Below, piece by piece: positions 28,025 through 36,322 of a stretch of 64,000 bases of DNA. Within the stretch, counting starts at the first letter, position 1, and each line of letters opens with the position of its first letter. Origin of the DNA: JAMQPK01 sp963761975 (lineage in GTDB: Bacteria > Acidobacteriota > Vicinamibacteria > Vicinamibacterales > JAMQPK01); NCBI GenBank assembly GCA_963761975.1, contig CAVXIR010000004.1, positions 1,860,001 to 1,924,000 of the forward strand, read 5' to 3'. A model generated the notes under the pieces. The model ran no database searches. It saw nothing but the letters and a program-made list of their open reading frames with translations, and was not told the DNA's origin. The position numbers and the translations under genes were made by a program.

Positions 28025-29943
28025 GTGTGCGTCGCCAGCAGCGGCAGGAACGTCGTAAAGCGGCTGCCCCGGCCCGGCTCGCTGTCGACCTCGAGACGTC
28101 CGCCATGCGCGCGGACGATCTCGGCGGCAAGCGTCAAGCCGATTCCGGTCCCCTTTACATTCATCGTCCGGGCGGCCGCACCTCGCGTGAACTTTCGAAA
28201 GATGTCCTGAGATTCCGCCTGCGAAACACCCGGGCCTTCGTCATCAACCGAAATTCCGACGAACGCTCCATCGGGTCTCACGGAAACGACGACGCTTCCA
28301 AGCGCCGGTGAGTACTTGATGGCGTTGTCCAGCAGATTTCGCAGGACGACCGCCAGTGCATTTCGATCGGCGCGAATCATCAGAGGCGCGGTACTCGACT
28401 CAGTCGACGCAGTCAGATGGACGCGAGCAGCATCTTCTGCGCGCTGTTCACGGAACTCGCACACTATCTCGGCTACCAGCGAGTTGGCATCCACGTCCGC
28501 CAGTTCATAGGTGCGCCGGCCCGCTTCCATCCGTCCGAAGTCGAGCAGGCTTTCGACCATGGTGTGCAGGCGCCGGCTTTCTCTGGCGAGCACTCGGTGG
28601 TACTGCGCGACGCGGCCGGGCGGCGCCTGACCTTCTTCGAGCAGCTCGGTTAGATGACACATCGCCGTCAGCGGCGTCCGGAACTCGTGAGATACGGCAG
28701 CGACAAAATCCGATTGCAGACGTGCAACGCGAAGCTCCCGATTGACGGCCCCGAACACAAAATAGCTCGATGCCGCAATGATCAGAACCATAAGGCCAAG
28801 GCTCGCGGCAAAGAGGTTTCTACGCGACGCGAACGTCCGATCGGCACGCCCTTCAGCAGCGGCGATGCGAATCGTCCAAGGCAGGCCGGTTTCCCGGAAC
28901 GTCTTTCGCAACATGATCTCAGCAACCGGTAGCTGACCAGATATCTCCCGCCCACCCGAATCCTCGACCGACCAGCCTTCCGTAACCGTCGGCAACCTTC
29001 GTCGCACGCGCGCCACAAGAGTCTCGGTACTGCCAACAACGGCCGCGCCGCGAGCTCCTGTTCGACGCCACACAGCGATGAATGCTCCAGAATTGCCACT
29101 CCAGTCGGCTCGGCCGGATAATTTGTCTCTCATGCCTGGCCAGAGTGTTTCTACCGCTTCGGCAAGAGCGAGACGCGCGTTCATGTCGGAGCCCGTCGCG
29201 CCATGCCGCATCGCCGCCTCCTGATAGAACTCGAACGTCGCTCGATCAATCGCAAATCGGCCATCGCCGAGCGCCGCGGCCAGTTCAGCCGCTTCGCGCG
29301 CAGCTTCGGCGTGATCGCCCAACTCTTTGAACAACACCATCCGTTCCCGTCTGGCTACGAGCTCAGCGGGAGACCCCGCCACGGTGACCTCGCCCAGTAT
29401 CGCAAGAGAGCCATAGACGTTCACCGCGTCGCGATGTCGCTCCTGTTTGCGACGGACACGAGCCAGCCTTACGAGAGCGGCCGCGCGAATAGGCAAGGAC
29501 GGACTCTTTTTCAGGCGCGTGTATGCCAGCGCCGCGCTCTGAAGATTGTGACGCCGAAATTCGTCGGCCTCCGCGTCCGCGAACACCGTTGAAGAGACTG
29601 TCTGGGTGGAGCGAACGCTGGGGAAGTACGGCAGTCTGATACCGCGTTGCTGGACAACTCCGTTCACATCGAAGATGACTACCACGGCGCCGGCCGGAGG
29701 CTCGGGTGCCGACCCGTCGGTCGATGGCTTGAGTAGATCGTCCCAGGCCAGCAGCTCCCGTTCAAATTCCCGCACTAACACGGTGCCGATATTCTCCAGG
29801 CGATCGCGCAACCGCTGCGCGTCGAGCGCTCTATCCTGCTCGAGCAATCGCCAGCCGAGCCAGCCCAGGGCAATCAGCGGAACGCCGCTCAACACCACGA
29901 ACAGCGCCATCAGCTTCCCTGGCGAGTCGATTCTGGTGCCCAC
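28021..29943 (-). CDS. Membrane sensor histidine kinase, copy 2
   Basis: 640 residues with a transmembrane helix at about 11-31 (LMALFVVLSGVPLIALGWLG) and another at about 375-395 (LFAASLGLMVLIIAASSYFV). The periplasmic region has the same TPR-like helices as copy 1 (AALVRLARVRRKQERHRDAV). Transmitter motifs: SHEFRTPLTAM (about 418), NLLDNAIKYSP, DDEGPGVS and GTGIGLTLA. Heads the operon kinase-regulator-propeller on the minus strand. Sequence and architecture are close to 18591-20447, so the whole module has been duplicated. Confidence 0.92.
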   Translation of the reverse strand: MGTRIDSPGKLMALFVVLSGVPLIALGWLGWRLLEQDRALDAQRLRDRLENIGTVLVREFERELLAWDDLLKPSTDGSAPEPPAGAVVVIFDVNGVVQQRGIRLPYFPSVRSTQTVSSTVFADAEADEFRRHNLQSAALAYTRLKKSPSLPIRAAALVRLARVRRKQERHRDAVNVYGSLAILGEVTVAGSPAELVARRERMVLFKELGDHAEAAREAAELAAALGDGRFAIDRATFEFYQEAAMRHGATGSDMNARLALAEAVETLWPGMRDKLSGRADWSGNSGAFIAVWRRTGARGAAVVGSTETLVARVRRRLPTVTEGWSVEDSGGREISGQLPVAEIMLRKTFRETGLPWTIRIAAAEGRADRTFASRRNLFAASLGLMVLIIAASSYFVFGAVNRELRVARLQSDFVAAVSHEFRTPLTAMCHLTELLEEGQAPPGRVAQYHRVLARESRRLHTMVESLLDFGRMEAGRRTYELADVDANSLVAEIVCEFREQRAEDAARVHLTASTESSTAPLMIRADRNALAVVLRNLLDNAIKYSPALGSVVVSVRPDGAFVGISVDDEGPGVSQAESQDIFRKFTRGAAARTMNVKGTGIGLTLAAEIVRAHGGRLEVDSEPGRGSRFTTFLPLLATHT

Positions 29944-29965
29944 GAGATGTCATTCTACGGGCGAC

Positions 29966-30004
29966 TGTCAGCCGTCTATCGCGCCAATGTCAGGCTTTTG
30001 TCAG
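29966..30004 (-). promoter_or_regulatory. TGAC repeats upstream of histidine kinase copy 2
   Basis: Plus-strand GTCA at 29967, 29989 and 30000 (spacing 22 and 11) reads as TGAC on the transcribed side, 24-60 bp upstream of the kinase start. A fourth GTCA at 29949 is out of phase. Confidence 0.55.
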
Positions 30005-30049
30005 GAATTGCATTGAGGGCCGGAAATACGCGGGGTCGTGCGAGAAAAA

Positions 30050-30075
30050 GGCGGGTCTAAAGAACAAGACCCGCC
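30050..30075. repeat. GGCGGGTC hairpin, copy D
   Basis: Stem GGCGGGTCT, 8-nt loop AAAGAACA, stem AGACCCGCC, followed by CTAC. It is the same hairpin as the three copies at 36175-36297, located just beyond the transketolase 3' end. Confidence 0.8.
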
Positions 30076-30127
30076 CTACTTCCTACTTCTTACTTCTTAC
30101 TTCTTACTTCTTACTTCTTACTTCCAC
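30074..30127. repeat. 7-nt tandem array TACTTCT
   Basis: About seven near-perfect copies of TACTTCT follow the hairpin and run to the transketolase stop codon at 30128. The array sits in the 3' untranslated side of that minus-strand gene. The word recurs in the hairpin at 32693-32834 on the other side of the same gene. Confidence 0.85.
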
Positions 30128-32647
30128 TTACAGTTTGCCCAACAACCCCTTGATCGAATCCAGCCGCTTGCCGCGGTCATTCGCGAAACGCGTCACGCCC
30201 GCCAGAATCGACTTCTGATCCAGCTGTGCTTCGGCAATGACGTCCGGTTCGAGGCCGCCGGTCAGCCACTGATTGTGAAAGTCCGAGGTCATCGAGTACT
30301 CGTCGGTGACCGGGCCGACATTCCGCAGCGGCCACATCCGACGCGTTCCGCTGCTGATGAACATCAGATCGTACACCGCCTCGGGCGGCAGGACAGCGTT
30401 GCGATACGCCTCGGGCTGATGGTCGAAGAGCTCTTCGCTGATCGCCGAGATCACTTTCACGTTGATGCCGGCTTCGTCGAGCTTCGGCAGAATCTGCACC
30501 AGGTTGAACGTCGCGCTCGAGCCCTGCGCCACCACATAGCCGTGCTTCGGCTTGCCGGGCGTGAAATCGCGAATCACGTAGAGACCCTTCGCCGCCGCCT
30601 TGATGTCCGGATCCGCAAACGTGCTGCGATCGGCGACCGGAAAATCAGGACGCGCCACCTCGATGGCGATGACGCCGACTTTCTTTTCGCGCGCGGCGAT
30701 TTCGGCCGCGGCGAAGTACCCGGCTGCCACATCGTTGTAGTCCCAGAAGCTGACGTTGATGACGTGGCCCCGCGGGAAAAGCTTCCACACCTGCGGCGCA
30801 AAAATGCCAAAGTGCGTGCGCGCGTCCGCTGCGGTCTCGGGGCCCGAGTGGCCGGCGAGGATGTGCAGGACGCCGGTGCGGAATTTGCTGTCCTGATTCT
30901 GCTGGCTCCACACGCGAGCCGGCAGATACATCAGCGGTGTGAAGGCGCCGTACGTGCCGCTCCACGCCCACACGCCGGCGAACTTCTCGGGATCGAGCGA
31001 CGCGCTCTGGCCGACGAGGCCGATCGCCGTTGATGCGTTGCCCGCTTCCTGAATCGCGGCCTTCAAACGCGTGCCGGCGGGATTCTTCTCCGGATCGTAG
31101 TGGCCCCACAGACTGCCGAGCTCCATATTCACCGACTCGGAGAGGTCCGCGGCAATGGTGGCGACCCGGCCGCCCGTCACGTAGTTGCACCACTTGATCA
31201 CTTCCGAAATCCCACGCCGCGCGCCGGCCACTTCGCCGGCCTTGCGGAAGAGCGCAATCTTCACTTCCTTCTCTGCACCCGACACCGGGTTCTTCACTTT
31301 GACGGCCTGCGTATCGGCCGGCAGGTTCGCAACGCGAAGGCGTTCGTCGAGGAACGGATCCTGTTTAGCGTCGATGCTGAGCTTGAAATCGTCCTTGACC
31401 TGGTCGCCGATTTCGACGATGCGGTCGGCGAGCCAGTCGCCGAGCCCGTTCGTATCGAGCAGCGAGAGCGCGACGTCCATGTTGGTCTTGAACTGGATGA
31501 GCCGTTCTTTGGGATCGGTCACGGCGCCGTTGCGAATGCCCTGGAATTCGACGCCGTACTTGTCCTCGAACGTCTTCGCGAGCGCCACGAAATAGTCCGA
31601 GTTCATCTTCATCGCGTAGGGATGGCTCGGATAGCCGACGACCTGATCGGTCGAGCCGATCTTGCCGTTCACCGCCGCCGGCCAATAGCCCTTGATCGTT
31701 TTTCCGATGACGATAATCGGCCGGCGATCGGACGGATCCACGTCGTCCATGGCCTTGAGAGCACCGACTATCTGGTCGTAGTCGTGGCCGTTCGACATCG
31801 TCATGACGTTCCAGCCGTACGACTTCCACTGCTCGACGAAGTCGTAGCCGGTGTACTTGCCGTCGATGACGCCACCGATGAGCGAGTCATCGATCCCCGC
31901 GTTGTTCTCCGAGAACATCACGCGGAGCCGTTTGCCGACTTTCAGCGCGAGCGCCTGGTTCTTCAACTCCTGCGCGTGACCGGCGCAAAGCGCGAACTCA
32001 CCCTCGAAGGCGATCACCTTCGGCTGGCCGACCGGTGCGCCTACCATGTCCCAGAACGCCGCTTTGCCCGCGGCGGTGGCGAGACCGACGCCCGAAGGCC
32101 CGCCGTTCACGTCGTTGCTCTGATCGATGGACTCGATGTGGCCCGAAAGGGCGTGAATGCCGCGGCTGCCCTCCTTCGCCTGCGCGAACAACGGGTCGTC
32201 GGTCAGCCCCTGGTCCTGCAGCAGCGTCTTGAGCGCGCCGGCACCCCGGCGGAATCCCAACGCGTCGATTGAAAGGAAGCCGTCTTTCGGGGCGACGTAG
32301 TATTTCTTGTCGCCGGTCGCCTTGAACTTCCGGTAGAGGGCCTCGCCCATGATCATCCAGAGGGCGTAGCACGTCGGTGCGCAGTGGCCGGCGGCGAGCA
32401 TGAATTTGTCGCCGTAGGGATGTTTCGGACGGCGGTAATCGTGTCGAAGGCCGCCAAGCTTCGGCCCGGCAAGGTGCACCGCGACGTTGTACGGCGTATA
32501 GGCCGTCGGTCCGCCAAAATGGCCTGTTTGTGCGTAGTTGCCAAGCAGCGTCAGGGTCATGCACGTCATGAACCCGACGTCCTCGAGGCGCTGCTTATCC
32601 TTGGAGTCCAACAAACTCGCGCGTGATGGTGCCGTTTGAACGCTCAT
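30128..32647 (-). CDS. Transketolase-like thiamine-diphosphate enzyme
   Basis: 839 residues, longer than the usual 620-680 of transketolase. The N-terminal TPP domain is seen as FMLAAGHCAPTCYALWMIMG and GPSGVGLATAAG. The diphosphate/Mg motif region reads EGEFALCAGHAQELKNQALA and, 25 or so residues later, SENNAGID, replacing the canonical GDG...N motif with EGE. The pyrimidine-binding domain includes TFGPQVWKLF-like segments (HFGIFAPQVWKLFPRGHVIN) and the C-terminal domain starts near KHGYVVAQGSSATFNLV. It most probably transfers two-carbon units in the pentose phosphate pathway, but the altered motif and length make a specialised relative possible. The start lacks a strong ribosome site in the repeat-rich upstream region. 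Confidence 0.75.
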   Translation of the reverse strand: MSVQTAPSRASLLDSKDKQRLEDVGFMTCMTLTLLGNYAQTGHFGGPTAYTPYNVAVHLAGPKLGGLRHDYRRPKHPYGDKFMLAAGHCAPTCYALWMIMGEALYRKFKATGDKKYYVAPKDGFLSIDALGFRRGAGALKTLLQDQGLTDDPLFAQAKEGSRGIHALSGHIESIDQSNDVNGGPSGVGLATAAGKAAFWDMVGAPVGQPKVIAFEGEFALCAGHAQELKNQALALKVGKRLRVMFSENNAGIDDSLIGGVIDGKYTGYDFVEQWKSYGWNVMTMSNGHDYDQIVGALKAMDDVDPSDRRPIIVIGKTIKGYWPAAVNGKIGSTDQVVGYPSHPYAMKMNSDYFVALAKTFEDKYGVEFQGIRNGAVTDPKERLIQFKTNMDVALSLLDTNGLGDWLADRIVEIGDQVKDDFKLSIDAKQDPFLDERLRVANLPADTQAVKVKNPVSGAEKEVKIALFRKAGEVAGARRGISEVIKWCNYVTGGRVATIAADLSESVNMELGSLWGHYDPEKNPAGTRLKAAIQEAGNASTAIGLVGQSASLDPEKFAGVWAWSGTYGAFTPLMYLPARVWSQQNQDSKFRTGVLHILAGHSGPETAADARTHFGIFAPQVWKLFPRGHVINVSFWDYNDVAAGYFAAAEIAAREKKVGVIAIEVARPDFPVADRSTFADPDIKAAAKGLYVIRDFTPGKPKHGYVVAQGSSATFNLVQILPKLDEAGINVKVISAISEELFDHQPEAYRNAVLPPEAVYDLMFISSGTRRMWPLRNVGPVTDEYSMTSDFHNQWLTGGLEPDVIAEAQLDQKSILAGVTRFANDRGKRLDSIKGLLGKL

Positions 32648-32692
32648 CTTTAGCCCTCTTACTAGTGATGGATTGAAGAGGTGATCCTATTA

Positions 32693-32834
32693 AAGAAAGT
32701 AAAAAGTAAGAAGTAGAAAGTAAAGAAGTAGAGAGTAAAAAGTAAAAAGGGCAGGCCAGCGTCATCCGCCTCCTGCCCATGACCTACTTCTTACTTCCTA
32801 CTTCTTACTTCCTACTTTTTACTTCTAACTTTCC
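32693..32834. repeat. 140-bp hairpin with arms of AAGTAAGAAGTA / TACTTCTTACTT words
   Basis: The left arm (32693-32749) is a degenerate array of AGTAAAAAGTAAGAAG words, the right arm (32783-32834) the complementary TACTTCTTACTTCC words, and the apex contains GGGCAGG paired with CCTGCCC. It fills the gap between the DUF1552 stop and the transketolase start, both transcribed leftward. Confidence 0.85.
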
Positions 32835-32836
32835 CG

Positions 32837-34126
32837 CTACACGATGCCGCTGACCTTCTCCTCCGCGCTCGGGAATCCGCGGTCGAGCTTCTGCTTGAAG
32901 ATCTCCTCGGCAATCGTCATGTACACGTCACCATTGGTGTTGCGCATCCGCGAGTGCATGCCCGTCTTCATCCCACCCGCATGACCCGCGAGAATCATCG
33001 ACAGACCGCTGTTCTTGTGCGGGTTCGCCTCCGCATGCTCGTGCGCGAACAACACGCACGTGTTATCGAGCAGGGTGCCCTCGCCTTCGGGCACTGATTT
33101 CAGCTTGGCGAGAAAGTAGGCAAATTCCTCGATGTGCCAGCGGCAGATGTCGCGCAGGATCCGCTGTGATTCGGGGGACGCCGCGTTGTTGTGTGTGTAG
33201 TCGTGATGCCGCAGCCGCGTGAGGCCCAGCCATGGAAACCGCGTGAGGCTCTGCCCCTTCGACAGCATGTAGGACGCGACGTTGGTCTGACCCGACGCCA
33301 GCGCGTGCACGACGAGGTCGCTCTGGATTTTGGCGATGCGCGGATAGTCGGTCAGATCGGCGATGTCTTCGGGTTCCCTGAGGTTCTTGCCGTAATCGGC
33401 GGGCAGGCTCGCAATCGCACGCTCGAGGTCGCGCACCGACGTGAGGTGCTCGTCGAGACGGAGGCGATCGCTCTGGCCGAGCGTCGGTTGCAAATCGCCG
33501 AGATCGCTGCGCACCGCGTCGAGCACGCTCTTCTTTCGATTCACCCAGCCTTCGTCGCGGACGCCGAACAGGCGATCGAAGAGATTCTGCGGAATCATCT
33601 CAGGCGGCAGGGCGCGATCGGGTCCCGCCCAGCTCATGTTGCGATGAATGTTCTCGCCATGTGATTCCTGGCAGACGCCCACCTGCAGAGAGTTGAAGCG
33701 CGTCTTGCCGACCATGCCGGCGGCAATCACCTGGTCGATCGACGCACCGCCGGCGCCGCGGCCCGTGTAGGCCGCGCCGCTCAGCACGCCGCTGATCGAC
33801 TTGTGATGACCGTTGCCCGGTCCCGATGATCTGGCGCCGGCATTGTCGATGCTGCTGATGATGTGCAGGTCCTCGCGCAGCGACTTGAGTGGCGCGAGGC
33901 ACGGCGTCAGCTCGTAGCCGGTGCCGACCTCAGATGGAATCCAGTAGCGCTCGGGAATGCCGTTGCCGTTGAACCAGAACACAAAGCGCGGCGTAATCGC
34001 CTTGGAGGTGGCGGCATACGCGGTGCCGTTCGTCGTGAACCATGCGGCCAGCGGTGGAAGCCCGACGCGGATCGCCGCACCGGCCATGCTGACACCCTGA
34101 AGGAACCGACGTCTTGTCACGTGCAT
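32837..34126 (-). CDS. DUF1552 protein, Tat-exported
   Basis: 429 residues beginning with a twin-arginine signal (TRRRFLQGVSMAGAAIRVGL). The body is the DUF1552 family, seen with WFNGNGIPERYWIP, HIISSIDNAG, GNGHHKSISGVLSGAAYTGR and VLFAHEHAEANPHKNSG. DUF1552 proteins are found next to DUF1592 cytochromes in planctomycetes and acidobacteria and resemble the DUF1501/sulfatase-like alkaline phosphatase superfamily; their reaction is unknown. It is the last gene of the four-gene operon that starts at 39541, 63 bp after the DUF1592 stop. Confidence 0.9.
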   Translation of the reverse strand: MHVTRRRFLQGVSMAGAAIRVGLPPLAAWFTTNGTAYAATSKAITPRFVFWFNGNGIPERYWIPSEVGTGYELTPCLAPLKSLREDLHIISSIDNAGARSSGPGNGHHKSISGVLSGAAYTGRGAGGASIDQVIAAGMVGKTRFNSLQVGVCQESHGENIHRNMSWAGPDRALPPEMIPQNLFDRLFGVRDEGWVNRKKSVLDAVRSDLGDLQPTLGQSDRLRLDEHLTSVRDLERAIASLPADYGKNLREPEDIADLTDYPRIAKIQSDLVVHALASGQTNVASYMLSKGQSLTRFPWLGLTRLRHHDYTHNNAASPESQRILRDICRWHIEEFAYFLAKLKSVPEGEGTLLDNTCVLFAHEHAEANPHKNSGLSMILAGHAGGMKTGMHSRMRNTNGDVYMTIAEEIFKQKLDRGFPSAEEKVSGIV

Positions 34127-34189
34127 CGCGATTCTCCTATACGGGCCGGCAGTCGACGCTCCGGCTAACGCCGGACACGACGTACTGCC

Positions 34190-36184
34190 CTATAGCCCCT
34201 CTAAGAATTGTGGCGAACGAACCAGAGAAATCAACAACTCTTTGAATTTGAACCCCGAGCTCCGGAATGTCACGGCTGTGCCGGCGACGGTCGACCGGTC
34301 CGACGGTGTCTCGGCGCGGCCGAAAGCATAGCGAAACACCTGCTTGACCACGCAATCCTGACAGATCGGGCTCGAGGCCAATATGCGGCCCAGCGTGCGC
34401 GAATCATCGAAGGTCGAGCTTGGCACGCCGGCAATCTCACCAGTCGCGTTGATGTCGACGTTCACGGGCTTGCCGCCGCGACGCGCACCCTCACCGGAGA
34501 GCTCGATCATCTCCTGGTCGCGCCACGCGCCGATTGCGTCGTACTTTTCCAGCCCGAACCCGATGGGATCCATAAGACGGTGACAGCCAGAGCACGACTG
34601 GTTCTCCACGTGCTCGAGCATGCGCTCACGCTTGGCTCGTGCCGCGTCAGCGGTTGCCGGCTCGGGCAGATTCGTATTCACGCCCGGTGGCGGATTCGGC
34701 ACGATCTGACACAGCAAGTGCTCGCGCACGAACATGCCGCGCGCGGTCGGCGATGTTTCGACTGGCCCGGTCGTCGAGGCGAGAAACGTCGCCTGTCCCA
34801 GAATGCCGGCGCGCGGCAACGACCCGGGAAACTTCACGAGCTCGAACTCGCCCGCGGGTTCCGGAAGCCCGTACAACCGGGCGAGATCGGCATTGAGAAA
34901 GCCGTAGTCGGCTGTCAGCGCGTCCATGAAATTGAGGTCGTTCCACACGAGGTGCCCCACCAGCATGCGGGTTTCCTGCACCATCATGGCCGCTAGCTCG
35001 GGCGTAAACGACGGATACCGGCCATCGTCTTTGGCCGCCGTGAGCATGCGATCGAAGCGCAGCCACTGGGCGAAGAACTCGTCGGTGGCCTGCCGCGCCC
35101 GCTTGTCCTGCAGCATGGTGCGGGCCACGCGCTCGAGACCTTCCGCTGTCCGAAGCTCGCCCTTCGCCGCCGCGTCGAGGAGCGCGCGGTCGGGCATCGT
35201 ATCCCACAAGAGGTACGACAGCCGATTGGCGATGGCGTAGTCGCGGTGGTTGCCCGCTTCACCTGAGGTCACATGAAACAGGAACTTCGGCGACTGCAAC
35301 ATGGCCTCGACGACGACGCGCGTGCCCTCGAGGAATTTGCCTGTCCGGCTGGCCTGCTCGGCGAACAGCTCGTTGTAGCGCCGCACTTCGACGTCGGTCA
35401 GAGGACGCCGGAACGCTTTCTCACCAAACGCGCGAATGAATTGATCGCGGCACTTCGCGTCGCGCGCGGGGATGTCCGCCGCCGCTCGGCCGGAGCCACC
35501 CGAGCTTTGGCGAGACGCGCCCGAACTCTGCACAGGCGCGGCTGTACACGGAATGAGTCCGTTCACATCGCCGGCACGGAACGCGTTCATTGCGATGCGC
35601 TCGGCAGCCGTGCTGTAGGCGTCTTCGAGCACCGGCGGAATGCTTTGCGTACGCGTCTGATTCTTGAAGCCGCCGACGAAGTCCTCGGGCGGGAACCGAT
35701 CGGCCGGCCGGCTGTAGTCGCCAAGCAGGTCGCGCACCGTGTTGTTGTATTGGCTGTGGGTCAGCCTGCGGAGCGCCACCTGATGCGCGACGGCCGGCTT
35801 GACCGTCTCGAGGCGCGCACGAGCGGCGCTGACGGCGCTGTCCGAAACCGTCGCGAGATGCTGCACCCAGGTGCGTACGACCTGCTCGTCGGCCGAATCG
35901 GGCGCGATCTTGACGCCGCCGACGTGCCGTATCCGGTTGGTCGGCTTATTGATCAGCAGCGAGCTCGATGGATCGGCGCGATTCACCAGGGCCGCCAGCG
36001 TGAGACCGAACGCCTCGATTTCTTCGCCGCTCGCGGTTTCGGGCGGGAAATACAACCTCGTCCCCGACGCCACACCCTCGTCGGTGTGACAGGAGCGGCA
36101 GTTTGCCTTCTCGAGCACCGGATACACCGACGCGGCAAACGAAGGAGCCGGCGCCTGCGCGTTGACAACCGGAAGGCGGTCCAA
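34190..36184 (-). CDS. DUF1592-type c-type cytochrome (DUF1587/1592/1588/1585), 5' end interrupted by hairpins
   Basis: The frame opened at a TTG (36184) gives 664 residues: CRSCH haem site at residues 29-33, PSD1-type/DUF1587 region (NTVRDLLGDYSRPADRFPPE), DUF1592, DUF1588 with CSGCHRLMDPIGFGLEKYDA, and DUF1585 at the end. The reading frame lacks a signal peptide, yet LPVVNAQA at its start looks like the tail of one. The preceding leucine-rich gene ends in an ATGA overlap with an ATG at 36326, whose frame contains the hydrophobic run AVVAAAILVG. Three GGCGGGTC hairpins (36175-36297) lie between, and a TAG in the last one blocks the downstream frame. I infer that the original gene began at 36326 and that hairpin insertion disrupted the signal-peptide codons. 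Likely periplasmic electron-transfer protein. Confidence 0.85.
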   Translation of the reverse strand: MDRLPVVNAQAPAPSFAASVYPVLEKANCRSCHTDEGVASGTRLYFPPETASGEEIEAFGLTLAALVNRADPSSSLLINKPTNRIRHVGGVKIAPDSADEQVVRTWVQHLATVSDSAVSAARARLETVKPAVAHQVALRRLTHSQYNNTVRDLLGDYSRPADRFPPEDFVGGFKNQTRTQSIPPVLEDAYSTAAERIAMNAFRAGDVNGLIPCTAAPVQSSGASRQSSGGSGRAAADIPARDAKCRDQFIRAFGEKAFRRPLTDVEVRRYNELFAEQASRTGKFLEGTRVVVEAMLQSPKFLFHVTSGEAGNHRDYAIANRLSYLLWDTMPDRALLDAAAKGELRTAEGLERVARTMLQDKRARQATDEFFAQWLRFDRMLTAAKDDGRYPSFTPELAAMMVQETRMLVGHLVWNDLNFMDALTADYGFLNADLARLYGLPEPAGEFELVKFPGSLPRAGILGQATFLASTTGPVETSPTARGMFVREHLLCQIVPNPPPGVNTNLPEPATADAARAKRERMLEHVENQSCSGCHRLMDPIGFGLEKYDAIGAWRDQEMIELSGEGARRGGKPVNVDINATGEIAGVPSSTFDDSRTLGRILASSPICQDCVVKQVFRYAFGRAETPSDRSTVAGTAVTFRSSGFKFKELLISLVRSPQFLEGL

Positions 36185-36199
36185 AGAGCAGGACCCGCC
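36175..36199. repeat. GGCGGGTC hairpin, copy C (lacks one G)
   Basis: Stem GGCGGTCC, loop AAAGAGCA, stem GGACCCGCC, then CTAC. One G is missing in the left arm compared with the other copies, giving an imperfect stem. It sits inside the 5' coding region of the DUF1592 gene. Confidence 0.75.
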
Positions 36200-36224
36200 C
36201 TACGAGAATGGCGGCCGCAACCAC

Positions 36225-36250
36225 GGCGGGTCCAAAAAGCAGGACCCGCC
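36225..36250. repeat. GGCGGGTC hairpin, copy B
   Basis: Stem GGCGGGTCC, loop AAAAAGCA, stem GGACCCGCC, then CCAC. Perfect 9-bp stem with an 8-nt loop. Confidence 0.8.
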
Positions 36251-36271
36251 CCACGTACTGCACCCGCGTAG

Positions 36272-36297
36272 GCCGGGTCTTGTTCTTCAGACCCGGC
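36272..36297. repeat. GGCGGGTC hairpin, copy A (opposite orientation)
   Basis: On the plus strand stem GCCGGGTCT, loop TGTTCTTC, stem AGACCCGGC. The minus strand gives loop GAAGAACA followed by CTAC after the stem, matching the family. It overlaps the codons just after the presumed ATG at 36326. Confidence 0.8.
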
Positions 36298-36322
36298 ACC
36301 CAGAACCTTGAACCGTTCGTTT

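Noticed and set aside
30074..30127. CRISPR-like array
   Set aside because: Units are 7 nt and contiguous with no spacers; no cas genes are in the window.
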